Assembly (NCBI RefSeq): GCF_000355805.1
Contig: NZ_CM001837.1
Location: 2,247,299 to 2,311,298 of the forward strand
Direction of reading: 5' to 3'
DNA: 64,000 bases
Source: Dokdonia sp. PRO95
Lineage (GTDB): Bacteria; Bacteroidota; Bacteroidia; Flavobacteriales; Flavobacteriaceae
Position numbers and translations under genes: made by a program. The notes beneath the pieces are model-generated. The model did no database searches. It was not told the DNA's origin and was given only the letters and a program-made list of their open reading frames with translations. Each line of letters begins with the position of its first letter. Within the stretch, counting starts at the first letter, position 1. Of the stretch, positions 51,670 through 60,609 are shown piece after piece.

Positions 51670-54495
51670 TTAGAACTGGTAGTTAAGAGATAAGTTAAAC
51701 ATCGTACCTAACTGGCTAAAGTGATAACCGTCATACGTCATTTGAGAATAGCGCTGATTGAAAGTTATTAAATTAGATTGGTTTTGCGTTGCTGCTGCAT
51801 CTGCTAAAATAGCTGATCCTGCAGCATTTTCTGCTTTAAATTCCCACTCTGGTAATACATTCAATAAATTGTTTACGTTAAGGGCAAGCGTGATCTTTTC
51901 TGTTACGTTATAGTTGATACCAAGATCTGTAACAATCTTAGGGATAAACTCTGTGCGTAGGTTATCATCAAGTCCTTGCTGCTTAAATGTAGTCTTCCCG
52001 AAATAGGTGTTGTTTAATGAGAAAGCAAACTTTCCAATATCATAGTTACCACCCAAAATCCATTTAGTTCTAGGTCTAGAAGTAAAGAATAGCGCTTCTT
52101 GGGTAGCATTTACTACAGATTGTCCAGAATCCTCCACAAGTTGTGGATTTTTTACAGCACCATCACGTTCATTTGTAATTGTATAATTACCAGATAGATT
52201 AAGTCCAAGCTTACCGTTACCTAACTCGATATTTCTTTTACTAATAACTACGTCAAGTCCAGAAGTTCTTGTATCAATAGCATTAGAGAAGAAACTTACA
52301 TCACTCAAGTTATTGTCTCTTAGAATATCATCTAGTGGAGTAGTACCTATATTATTACCATCATCATCAAATTCAGTTCCTGTAATTTCAGATCCTAAAA
52401 CGATACGATCTTTTACAGCAATGTTGTAATAATCTACTGTAAACGTAAGATTGTTTGCTAGTTTACCACCAAAACCTATGGTGAAGTTATTTGATGTCTC
52501 TGCATCTAGTTCATCAATTCCTAATAATTGGGCTTGTGTAGACACGTTATTTACTAAACCTCCCACTTGAATACCTTGACCTGGGATAAAGCTATATTGT
52601 GCTTTTTGTGTATAAATCTGGTGTAATGTAGGAGCTCTAAATCCAGTAGATAATGAACCTCTTACTGTGAGATTGTCTGTAAGCTTATAGCGTGAGCTAA
52701 ATTTATAAACAAATGTATTACCAAAATCAGAGTAATTTTCTGTTCTAACTGTTCCGCTTAATAAGAAAGCATCAGTAACGTCATAATCTAAAGAGAAATA
52801 CCCTCCAAAGTTGTAACGGTTAAACTTTCCAGAGTTTTCAGGGCTGTTACCTGCAAAAGAATCTGCTCCACCACCATCATAAGAATCAAGCTTTCCTTCA
52901 ATTACCTCAAATACCTCATTTCTAAACTCAGCACCAAATCCAATACTTACTTTGTCTGAAAGTACTCTAGAGATATCAATGTTACCTACATTATGAGTAA
53001 ATTTTGTTCCACCTGGATCAAATTGGCGTGCGCTATTTTCTCTGTATAATTGAGATCCTTCAGTAATTTCACCATCATCTACAGTTCCATTCCCGTTTGC
53101 ATCAACAAAAACAGATGGGGAGAATACAACGTTTCTATTGTGAGAGTCACTTACGCGGTATGTTTGTGTGTTTCCTCCGGTAGTGTAACTAGCGTCCACA
53201 TTCCATTCATTGATGCTAGTTCTAATTCCAATCGTACCATTATAATCGTTAAGAAGACCTTCAAACGTAGGTACATAACCATCATAACCACCTGGATTAT
53301 TAGGGTTATCACCTGGAAAGAAATCGGCTAAATAAGGGAAGTCTGTAATAGTTCTCCAATATGGAGTTCTATAATTTGCAAAACTGTTAACCTTTTTATA
53401 GACATAAGCGGTATTGAAATACAACTCAGTATTATCACTTAGGTCAAAACCTCCATTTACTAGAAATTTAGAAGATGCCGTCTCTGGTGATCCGTTAATG
53501 TTATTTGCATCTGGATTACGAGATAAAAACTCCTCTACCTCACCTAAAGTGATTGGAACAGCGGCTTCATCATCAAAAAAGTCTCCAAATTCGCCAGCAG
53601 CATCCACTTTACCTGGTCTATTTGCAAGATTTACTTTAGAGAAGTCTACAGTATAATTGATAAACCCTTTATCATCGCCAATTGTGTTTCCATTGTTCAC
53701 ACTGATTCCTACCATCTCACCATCACCCTCAGAAGTAATCCCAGTTCTTAGCGTTGCCGATCCTTGATTATCATTATCTTTTAAAATAACGTTCATTACA
53801 CCAGCTATTGCATCAGAACCATATTGTGCAGATGCACCATCACGTAATATTTCAACGCGCTTGATTGCATCTGTAGGGATTGCAGAGATATCTGCACCCG
53901 TCTCTCCACGTCCTGGAGAAGTTTGAGTATAAAGAAGTGCACTTAGGTTTTTTCTTTTACCATTAACTAATATTAATGTTCTAGAAGGACCCATATTTCT
54001 GATTTCATATGGATCTAGAAGAGAAGTTGCATCATTTACAGGAGTTTGTACGGTATTAAATGATGGTATCTTATACTGTAACGCTTTGTCAAAGGTTACT
54101 TGACCAGTAGTTTGTAGCTCTTTGGCAGATACTACATCTACAGGTACAGCCGTGTCTACCTGACTTCTAGGGGCAGTTCTTGATCCTACAAGTACCACCT
54201 CACCAAGGCCTACGCCTTCTTCAAGTGTAACATTAATAGATGATTGGCCATTTACAGCTACGCGCTTGGTATCAAAGCCTAAGTAGCTTATTTCTAAAGT
54301 ACCGTTACTTTGAACTGTAATATTGTAATTACCATCAAAATCTGTGATAGCACCATTTGAAGTTCCTTTTTCAATGACGTTTGCACCAGAGATGGGAACG
54401 TTGTTTTTATCTGTCACAGTACCTGTAACAGTAACTTGAGAAAATGAGGTCACACCAATTAATAGACCTAAAATAGTTAACGTGAGTTTAAACAT
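51670..54495 (-). CDS. TonB-dependent receptor with CarboxypepD_reg-like domain
   Basis: 941 residues. Signal peptide (ends TSFSQ), an N-terminal beta-sandwich (VTVTGTVTDKNNVPISGANVIEKGTSNGAITDFDGNYNITV), plug domain (SRTAPRSQVDTAVPVDVVSAKELQTTGQVTFDKAL, with VEILRDGASAQYGSDAIAGVMNVIL), then the barrel ending in a terminal phenylalanine (LSLNYQF). No SusD gene is adjacent, so it is not a classical SusCD polysaccharide system. The ligand is unknown. The upstream 195 bases are AT-rich and hold no clear regulator site. Expressed alone. Confidence 0.9.
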   Translation of the reverse strand: MFKLTLTILGLLIGVTSFSQVTVTGTVTDKNNVPISGANVIEKGTSNGAITDFDGNYNITVQSNGTLEISYLGFDTKRVAVNGQSSINVTLEEGVGLGEVVLVGSRTAPRSQVDTAVPVDVVSAKELQTTGQVTFDKALQYKIPSFNTVQTPVNDATSLLDPYEIRNMGPSRTLILVNGKRKNLSALLYTQTSPGRGETGADISAIPTDAIKRVEILRDGASAQYGSDAIAGVMNVILKDNDNQGSATLRTGITSEGDGEMVGISVNNGNTIGDDKGFINYTVDFSKVNLANRPGKVDAAGEFGDFFDDEAAVPITLGEVEEFLSRNPDANNINGSPETASSKFLVNGGFDLSDNTELYFNTAYVYKKVNSFANYRTPYWRTITDFPYLADFFPGDNPNNPGGYDGYVPTFEGLLNDYNGTIGIRTSINEWNVDASYTTGGNTQTYRVSDSHNRNVVFSPSVFVDANGNGTVDDGEITEGSQLYRENSARQFDPGGTKFTHNVGNIDISRVLSDKVSIGFGAEFRNEVFEVIEGKLDSYDGGGADSFAGNSPENSGKFNRYNFGGYFSLDYDVTDAFLLSGTVRTENYSDFGNTFVYKFSSRYKLTDNLTVRGSLSTGFRAPTLHQIYTQKAQYSFIPGQGIQVGGLVNNVSTQAQLLGIDELDAETSNNFTIGFGGKLANNLTFTVDYYNIAVKDRIVLGSEITGTEFDDDGNNIGTTPLDDILRDNNLSDVSFFSNAIDTRTSGLDVVISKRNIELGNGKLGLNLSGNYTITNERDGAVKNPQLVEDSGQSVVNATQEALFFTSRPRTKWILGGNYDIGKFAFSLNNTYFGKTTFKQQGLDDNLRTEFIPKIVTDLGINYNVTEKITLALNVNNLLNVLPEWEFKAENAAGSAILADAAATQNQSNLITFNQRYSQMTYDGYHFSQLGTMFNLSLNYQF

Positions 54496-54690
54496 ATTTG
54501 ATTTGTTAGTTAATAAATTTTAATAGATATTGAATATCTGTTAATTAATGTTAAAACTAATACAAAATCGCAATGTAAATAACTGTTTAGCGCTTAAATT
54601 TCAGATAAATACAATTTTTAAGATATTTATTATTAACTGAAAGTTTGTGAGTAGCCATTATCACTGGCCTTAGAGGGAAATCTGTAATTT
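54496..54690. other. AT-rich upstream region of the TonB receptor gene
   Basis: This gap between two minus-strand genes holds the receptor promoter region. I see an imperfect GATATTGAATATC inverted repeat near 54524 but no promoter box close to consensus. Confidence 0.4.
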
Positions 54691-55353
54691 TTAACCTATC
54701 ATGTTGATTAACAATGCGATATCGTTGTAGATGCGAGTGTATGTCTCTTTGCGGGTTCTATAACCTAGAAAAGAGGAACAATATATTAAGGTTTCTAGTT
54801 CAGTTATATTATATAAGTCATCAATCTTCTCAAAATGAGATGCGTCTGGCACTCGTTGTTCTAATGTGTAACCAATCCACTCTTGAGAAAAGAATGTCGC
54901 TCCTTTTCTATTAAAAAGTAAGATTAGTTCGGGTGAAACATGCTCAATAACCTCTCTGGTGATTTTTAATTGGCTTTTTAAGAAGTTGCGGCCTTTCTCA
55001 TCTTTAAGGAAATATTCTATTTGTTTTTGCTCTGTATGACGCTGATAAAATAAATCACAGTAGGTAATTCCCAATCCCTCAAGGCCTTTAAGTAATGTGG
55101 AGAATTTTTTAAAATAACGATCAGAACTTAAGTGGTCATAGTTGTAGCTATATCCATTACTCCCTACAAAATCATTTCTTAGAGAGGGATTAATACCCAT
55201 TACTAGTATTTTGGCTGTAGGGTTTACTTCGGAGAATACAAATCCTTCTTCAGCTATAGCTAGTTGCTCTGCCGTTATAGACTGACTTTTAAATTGAGTG
55301 AAAACCTGTTCAATTTTCGCTTTAAGCGCACTATTAAAAGAATCGTTATTCAT
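54691..55353 (-). CDS. Uracil-DNA glycosylase-like fold protein
   Basis: 220 residues, cytoplasmic. TAKILVMGINPSLRNDFVG resembles the GINPS-type motif I of uracil-DNA glycosylase superfamily proteins, followed by ITYCDLFYQRH and PELILLFNRKGATFF, typical alternating alpha/beta of that fold. The usual motif II (HPSPL-like) is not obvious, so catalytic activity is uncertain. It overlaps the NamZ-like gene by 8 bases and is probably co-transcribed. Alternative: a flavobacterial family of unknown function. Confidence 0.6.
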   Translation of the reverse strand: MNNDSFNSALKAKIEQVFTQFKSQSITAEQLAIAEEGFVFSEVNPTAKILVMGINPSLRNDFVGSNGYSYNYDHLSSDRYFKKFSTLLKGLEGLGITYCDLFYQRHTEQKQIEYFLKDEKGRNFLKSQLKITREVIEHVSPELILLFNRKGATFFSQEWIGYTLEQRVPDASHFEKIDDLYNITELETLIYCSSFLGYRTRKETYTRIYNDIALLINMIG

Positions 55354-56608
55354 ACATAAGGTACTGCTTACGTATGTTTTTAAAGTTTTCTATATCCTTT
55401 ATCCAGTCACGTTTAATCTCTTTGAAGTTATATCCATCTTGGATTTGCTGCTGTAGTTTTTTATTTCCAGCATGAAGTGTAAAACTAGCAGTTTTAAAGA
55501 AGTTCTTCTTATCAGCGCTTGCAGTGTAAGCCTCTATGAGCCACTCTAGATTAACGTGATTCATGTACTCTTGTGTGCGCAAGTCTACACCATAGCACAG
55601 CTGCCCATTATGTTTAGGGTTTTTTGACCCAAAATTAGGCTCTGGAGTGTAAGAGTATGCAAAGTTGCTAGGTGAAAAATCTGGAGCGCCAAAGATTTGA
55701 AACTGCATTTCTGTTCCTCTTCCCGCATTAATGGTAGTTCCTTCAAAGAAGCCTAGGCTAGGGTAGAGGTTAATACTTTTATCGTTAGGAAGGTTAGGAG
55801 ATGGGCGGGTAGGTAGTGAGTACGGCGTAGAGTATGTCCAGTTTTTTAACGGTATTACTGTAAGGTCACACTGCATGCTGCCTTTAAGCCAGCCCTCACC
55901 ATTCACCATCATAGCATATTCTCCTATAGTCATACCGTATACTAAGGGTACTTCATGCATCCCTAAAAAACTTGAGTGCTCCTTTTCCAGCGTAGGACCG
56001 TCTATATAATGAGCATTAGGATTTGGTCTATCTAGCACAATCACGGGAATTTCTTTTTCGGCAGCGGCTTCCATCACGTAGGTGAGTGTAGAAATATAGG
56101 TGTAAAATCGAACACCCACATCTTGTATGTCAAAGAGGATTATATCGAGACCTTCTAATTGCTCCTGGCTAGGCTTTTTATTTTTACCATAAAGGGAAAT
56201 AATATCGAGTCCAGTTTTTGGATCTTTTCCATCTTTTACTTGCTCCCCAGCATCTACATCACCGCGAAACCCATGTTCTGGTGAGAAAACACGTGCTATA
56301 TCAATTCCGCTTGAGACAAGAGAATCTACGAGATGTGTACTTTCCTTTTCGGTGTGCGGAGTACTTTTAAATATGAGTCCGCTTTTGTTTGTGACTACAC
56401 CTATCTTTTTACCTTTTAATAATGGTAAGTATAAGGATGTTCTGTTTGCGCCTGTAATAATGTTTTTCTGAGGTAAAGTTTCCTTTATGAGTGGTTGAGT
56501 ATTAGATTCCGCTTTCGCGAAAGCGTTACTATCTCCACCACTATTTGCACAAGAAATTAAGAGTGTGAGCGTTAAAAAAAGGGTATTTTTGAAGAAAATG
56601 AGACGCAT
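55346..56608 (-). CDS. namZ: NamZ-like exo-beta-N-acetylmuramidase (DUF1343), lipoprotein
   Basis: 420 residues. Lipobox Cys20 (TLLISCANSGG), then DUF1343: KKIGVVTNKSGL, VFSPEHGFRGDVDAGEQV, DIILFDIQDVGVRFYTYISTLTYVMEAA, VLDRPNPNAHYIDGP, GMTIGEYAMMVNGEGW, RPSPNLPN and GRGTEMQFQIFGAPDF are the family blocks. Such enzymes release MurNAc from the non-reducing ends of muropeptide chains. MurQ at the start of the window acts on MurNAc-6-phosphate downstream. The ATG is directly adjacent to the start codon of the divergent lolE-like gene. A palindrome copy encodes NAFAKAES just after the lipid anchor. Confidence 0.9.
   Translation of the reverse strand: MRLIFFKNTLFLTLTLLISCANSGGDSNAFAKAESNTQPLIKETLPQKNIITGANRTSLYLPLLKGKKIGVVTNKSGLIFKSTPHTEKESTHLVDSLVSSGIDIARVFSPEHGFRGDVDAGEQVKDGKDPKTGLDIISLYGKNKKPSQEQLEGLDIILFDIQDVGVRFYTYISTLTYVMEAAAEKEIPVIVLDRPNPNAHYIDGPTLEKEHSSFLGMHEVPLVYGMTIGEYAMMVNGEGWLKGSMQCDLTVIPLKNWTYSTPYSLPTRPSPNLPNDKSINLYPSLGFFEGTTINAGRGTEMQFQIFGAPDFSPSNFAYSYTPEPNFGSKNPKHNGQLCYGVDLRTQEYMNHVNLEWLIEAYTASADKKNFFKTASFTLHAGNKKLQQQIQDGYNFKEIKRDWIKDIENFKNIRKQYLMYE
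56510..56525. repeat. Palindrome copy 20 (16 bp), in namZ
   Basis: CGCTTTCGCGAAAGCG, read as AFAKA in the linker after the lipid anchor. Confidence 0.92.
56584..56591 (+). promoter_or_regulatory. -7 element of the LolE-like gene, inside namZ
   Basis: TATTTTTG lies 17 bases before the TTG start codon, within the signal-peptide codons of the divergent namZ gene. Confidence 0.5.
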
Positions 56609-57841
56609 TTGAATTTAGAGTATTTTATAGCCAAACGCCTAAGTAGCGCGACATCGTATAAAAGTAGTGCTTCCAGTACGATAATTAAAATTGCTATCGT
56701 AGCAATTGCGATTGGTATGGTGATGATGCTTATATCTATTGCTACAGGATTAGGACTCCAGCGAGAAATTAGACAAAAAGTATCTGCTTTTTCTGGAGAT
56801 ATTGTGGTGTCAAATTTTGACGGAAATAACAGTGAAGAAACTCCAAATCCAATTTCTATAAATCAAGATTTTTACCCAGATTTTAATGCAGTACCAGAGG
56901 TAACACATGTGCAGGCAATTACTGTAAAAGCGGGTGTAATAAGGACTGCCGAGACCTTTGAAGGAGTAATTTACAAAGGTCTAGGTGACGATTATGACTG
57001 GAATCGTATAGAGGAATACATAGTTGAGGGGAGAAAACCAGCACTTACGGGAGCGCTTAATAATGAGACTATCTTTAGTACTTATCTTGCAAATCGCTTA
57101 GGCTTTAAAGTAGGCGATAAAGCAATCATACAATTTGTAAATAAAGATAACACGCGTTTTAGACCAAGGGCTTTAGAGATTGTAGGGCTTTATGAAAGTG
57201 CATATCAAGAATTTGATAAAGTGTACATCATGGGTGATCGTCGTCACCTCGCTCGCATAAATAACTGGGAGAAAGACGAGGTAGGGGCTTTTGAGGTTTT
57301 TGTAGATGATTTTGATAACCTAGAGGCACTTAATAATAAAGTGTATGAAAATTCTGGTTCTACGTTGAGGTCTATCTCTGTGATACAGAGTAATTACAAT
57401 ATTTTTGAATGGATTAAATTATTCGACTTCAATATCATTTTGATTATTGTTATCATGATATTGATTGCAGGTATTAATATGATTGTGGCGTTGCTTGTAC
57501 TAGTACTGGAGCGTACAAAAATGATAGGCGTGCTTAAGGCGCTCGGAGCGTCAGACTGGAGTGTACGTAAGATTTTTATCTATAATGCCATGTATCTTAT
57601 AGGCCTTGGACTCTTCTGGGGTAATCTAATAGGTCTAGGAATTCTGTATGCTCAGAAAATATTTGGATTTGTGAAGTTAGACCCATCTACTTATTATGTG
57701 AGTGAGGCGCCAGTGCTCATAGACTTCTGGCATATTCTCTCTCTTAATGTAGGCGTGTTTGTGGTGTGTGTACTTATACTCCTTATACCATCTTACATCA
57801 TAACAAAAATAAGCCCGGTAAAGGCAATACGTTTTGAGTAA
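56609..57841 (+). CDS. LolE/FtsX-like ABC transporter permease
   Basis: 410 residues with a TTG start; the family N-terminus (MNLEYFIAKRLSSA) begins exactly there. Membrane helices at about residues 28-48, 275-300, 320-345 and 375-400 enclose a large periplasmic domain (MacB/FtsX fold, residues 50-270). The cytoplasmic segment ERTKMIGVLKALGASDWSVRKIFIYNAMYLIG carries the ATPase-contact motif. It resembles lipoprotein-releasing LolC/E permeases; the LolD ATPase is not adjacent. The TTG abuts the ATG of namZ. Confidence 0.87.
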   Translation: MNLEYFIAKRLSSATSYKSSASSTIIKIAIVAIAIGMVMMLISIATGLGLQREIRQKVSAFSGDIVVSNFDGNNSEETPNPISINQDFYPDFNAVPEVTHVQAITVKAGVIRTAETFEGVIYKGLGDDYDWNRIEEYIVEGRKPALTGALNNETIFSTYLANRLGFKVGDKAIIQFVNKDNTRFRPRALEIVGLYESAYQEFDKVYIMGDRRHLARINNWEKDEVGAFEVFVDDFDNLEALNNKVYENSGSTLRSISVIQSNYNIFEWIKLFDFNIILIIVIMILIAGINMIVALLVLVLERTKMIGVLKALGASDWSVRKIFIYNAMYLIGLGLFWGNLIGLGILYAQKIFGFVKLDPSTYYVSEAPVLIDFWHILSLNVGVFVVCVLILLIPSYIITKISPVKAIRFE

Positions 57842-57854
57842 GTAGTAATAGCGT

Positions 57855-58352
57855 TTAGTTAGATTGAAACCCTTGTTCCCATTCGCTATTAATTATAGTT
57901 GCTCCGTAGACGAGCTTGTGGCCAAAGGTCCAGGCAGCCATTGTAAAGTCTTCTTTAATGATGGAAGGTTCCATACGCCATTCCTCGTTGTTATTAGGTT
58001 TACCCATTAGCGATTCGGCAAGGGATCGTACGGTGCTCATGTCTTTATATGCAATGGAGATAGCATATAATAACGGCTCTTTATCTTTTGTAAATAAATA
58101 GCTATACGATGTAATAGAGCTATCACTTACAGCTTCCATATATTCTATTTTAAACTCCGACTCTTTATCTAAGCGTGTCGCTTTGGGAGCCTTTTTTTTA
58201 AACTTTTTTAGAGTCATGCCTAGATATAGCTGCTTCTTTTTAAGTTCTTTTGGGAAGTGTTGTTGCTGTTTTCCTTTTGAAAATTCATCTAAGCTCACTG
58301 AAGGCGCAGTAATGAATAAGCATAAGAAGAGTAAACTCCATTTTAATAGCAT
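57855..58352 (-). CDS. Exported hypothetical protein
   Basis: 165 residues with a signal peptide (residues 1-20, FLCLFITAPSVS), a basic segment (GKQQQHFPKELKKKQLYLGMTLKKFKKKAP) and a beta-rich C-terminal part (TSYSYLFTKDKEPLLYAISIAYKDM, FTMAAWTFGHKLVYGATII). The LYLGMTLKKFKKKAP block recalls the start of small BLIP/OmpA-like SmpA folds (LGMTxxevxxxlG), but this is only a likeness. Convergent with the LolE-like gene. Confidence 0.6.
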   Translation of the reverse strand: MLLKWSLLFLCLFITAPSVSLDEFSKGKQQQHFPKELKKKQLYLGMTLKKFKKKAPKATRLDKESEFKIEYMEAVSDSSITSYSYLFTKDKEPLLYAISIAYKDMSTVRSLAESLMGKPNNNEEWRMEPSIIKEDFTMAAWTFGHKLVYGATIINSEWEQGFQSN

Positions 58353-58401
58353 GTGATAGGTGGTTGCTCATTATAAAGCAACATTGTGTTGTTGTGACTA
58401 A

Positions 58402-60021
58402 TTATCGTTTTCTTGTATGTATGTAGAAATCCGCTGGAATACTTAAATCATTTATTTTCTTAGGCATTTTAAGCTCTTGCCACTGATCTGTAGGCTTTAT
58501 TGACTTTGTTTTACCATTTATCGTTATAGAAAGTGGCATAGAGAAATCGCTTATCACATTTGTGTAGCGATAACTCAGTTTCTTTTTATTCACTTTATAT
58601 TCAAAGGTTGGGATATTTACCGTTCTTAGGTATTGGTCAAATATAGGAGCAAGATTTTTATTCAGTTTTCTAGACATAAAATCTTCTACCATTGCGCTTG
58701 TAGTGGTTTTATGGTAAAACTCTTTATTAAGTCCACGTAAAGTCTCTCGCCACAGCTCATCGTTATCTACAATGGTGCGTATGGTGTGTAGCATATTTGC
58801 ACCTTTATAGTACATATCGCCACTTCCAGAACGATTTACATCGTAAGTACCTATGATAGGTCTATCATTTCTAATGTTTTTACGCAGTCCAATTACGTAC
58901 TCACTAGCAGCATCTTTTCCAAAATGATAATCTAGATAAAGATTTTCTGAGTAATTAGTAAAGCTCTCGTGAATCCACATATCTGCAACATCTTTATTTG
59001 TAATGTTGTTTGCAAACCATTCGTGACCAGATTCATGTATGATTATAAAGTCAAATTTAAGTCCTTGTCCTGTGCCAGATAAATCTCTTCCTAAATAGCC
59101 ATTTGCAAACTTGTTTCCGTAAGTTACAGAGCTTTGATGTTCCATCCCTAAGTATGGAGCTTGCACGAGTTTAAAACTATCCTCATAAAATGGATAAGGA
59201 CCAAACCAATGTTCAAAAGCTTCCATCATCATAGGGGCTTGTGTAAACTGAGCTCTCGCTTTTTCCTCATCTTCACGAAGCACCCAGTAGCTCATATCCA
59301 GTGGTCCTTTCTCTCCTTTATATACCTCTGAGAAGTTTACATAATCTCCTATATTAAGGTTAACTCCGTAATTATTTATAGGATTTCTTACTGCCCAGTG
59401 ATATGTTTTTGAAGATGCTGTGCTGTCTATGCCCACGAGTCGTCCATTAGATACATCTACTAGATCTTTAGGAACGGTAACATGCATGTCTAAACTATCT
59501 ACCTCGTCTGCTGGGTGATCACGATTAGGCCACCAGACACTAGATCCTATTCCTTGATTAGAAGAGGCAATGAAATGTTTTCCATTAGTGTCTTGTTGCC
59601 AAGTAATACCGCCGTCCCATGGTGGGTTTACGGCTATTTGCGGCTTTCCTTCAAAACTTAAACTTATACTTTTTATAGTTCCTTCTGGTTGAGGGTCTTC
59701 TAGTTGTATAAAATGAGCAGCACCTTCAGAGCGTACATCAAGAGAGTGTCCATCTTGCATTACAGCAGTGAGTTCCATAGGGGCTTGAAGATCTATTTGT
59801 AACTCGGTCACGCCTTCTTCTAGCACCCGATAGGTCATTATATTAGTGCCTATTAAAGATTTTGATTCTGGCATCACCGTGACAGAAAGATCATAGTGAA
59901 CAAGATCCCACCAGGCTCGTTGTGGAGTGATTGATCCTCGAAGGCTATCTTGACGAGTAACTTCTTGAGAAAATACAGATAATGTGATAAAAGAAAATAC
60001 TAATGTAAAGAGTAAGCGCAT
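58402..60021 (-). CDS. M1-family metallopeptidase
   Basis: 539 residues. Signal peptide (ends SVFSQ), an N-terminal beta-sandwich, then the gluzincin domain with substrate motif YLGMEHQSSV (GxMEN-like) and zinc motif IIHESGHEWF, the HEXXH pair followed 18 residues later by Glu in WIHESFTNY. The C-terminal helical domain of larger M1 aminopeptidases is short here. Probably a periplasmic or outer-membrane-associated aminopeptidase that trims peptides. Single gene; its start lies 48 bases after the DsrE gene end on the same strand. Confidence 0.9.
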   Translation of the reverse strand: MRLLFTLVFSFITLSVFSQEVTRQDSLRGSITPQRAWWDLVHYDLSVTVMPESKSLIGTNIMTYRVLEEGVTELQIDLQAPMELTAVMQDGHSLDVRSEGAAHFIQLEDPQPEGTIKSISLSFEGKPQIAVNPPWDGGITWQQDTNGKHFIASSNQGIGSSVWWPNRDHPADEVDSLDMHVTVPKDLVDVSNGRLVGIDSTASSKTYHWAVRNPINNYGVNLNIGDYVNFSEVYKGEKGPLDMSYWVLREDEEKARAQFTQAPMMMEAFEHWFGPYPFYEDSFKLVQAPYLGMEHQSSVTYGNKFANGYLGRDLSGTGQGLKFDFIIIHESGHEWFANNITNKDVADMWIHESFTNYSENLYLDYHFGKDAASEYVIGLRKNIRNDRPIIGTYDVNRSGSGDMYYKGANMLHTIRTIVDNDELWRETLRGLNKEFYHKTTTSAMVEDFMSRKLNKNLAPIFDQYLRTVNIPTFEYKVNKKKLSYRYTNVISDFSMPLSITINGKTKSIKPTDQWQELKMPKKINDLSIPADFYIHTRKR

Positions 60022-60068
60022 GTGGGTGTAATTATCTAATGGTTTAGATTTATGAAAGCAAAATATCT

Positions 60069-60608
60069 TTAAAAGGCGATGAGCGTGTATCCTTCCATTT
60101 GCGATTGACTTAAAACCGTCATTGCTGAAAGTCCTACGTCTATCATTTCTAGTCTTCGTTCTTTAGTGATATTGCGCGCTCCAGCAGTTTGACCACAAAG
60201 TATGAGTGATACGTTTGCTTCTTTCAATGCTTTTAGTAACTCAATGTTCGGATTATTTACGCCAAATTTTTCTTTGTATAATTCATTAGTGAGCATACCA
60301 TAAGCTGCTTGTCCATGAATAGCGGCACGTATATTCATATTTGCTACAGGAACACCTGCTTTTTCTTGCATGTTGAGAAAGCGCGCCATAGTCTCAATAT
60401 ATGGATTACGCTGGCTTGGATTTTCAGGTGCCTTTGCTACATCAAACACTACTTTGAAAATAGCGCTAGTATCTGTTTTAAAATCAGGGGTGTCTACCTC
60501 ATAGGTTTTACCAAAATCCTTTATCACATTTCCAGAAGTTGATACAGGTTGTTGTGCATACGCTTTCGCGAAAGCGAGACTTAAAACAAGTAAGAAAGTA
60601 TATTTCAT
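60069..60608 (-). CDS. Exported DsrE-family protein
   Basis: 179 residues. A signal peptide carries a palindrome copy (SLAFAKAYAQQ, with cleavage probably after AYA). The mature part has the DsrE fold: FKVVFDVAKAP, MARFLNMQEKAGVP, IRAAIHGQAAYGML, VSLILCGQTAGARNIT (Cys at the DsrE active-site position), and ALTVLSQSQMEGYTLIAF. DsrE proteins bind or transfer sulfur species; many exported ones have unknown function. It lies 1 base after blh on the same strand, so it may be co-transcribed with it. Confidence 0.83.
   Translation of the reverse strand: MKYTFLLVLSLAFAKAYAQQPVSTSGNVIKDFGKTYEVDTPDFKTDTSAIFKVVFDVAKAPENPSQRNPYIETMARFLNMQEKAGVPVANMNIRAAIHGQAAYGMLTNELYKEKFGVNNPNIELLKALKEANVSLILCGQTAGARNITKERRLEMIDVGLSAMTVLSQSQMEGYTLIAF
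60561..60576. repeat. Palindrome copy 21 (16 bp), in the DsrE signal peptide
   Basis: CGCTTTCGCGAAAGCG, read as AFAKA right at the cleavage region of the signal peptide. Confidence 0.92.
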
Positions 60609-60609
60609 G

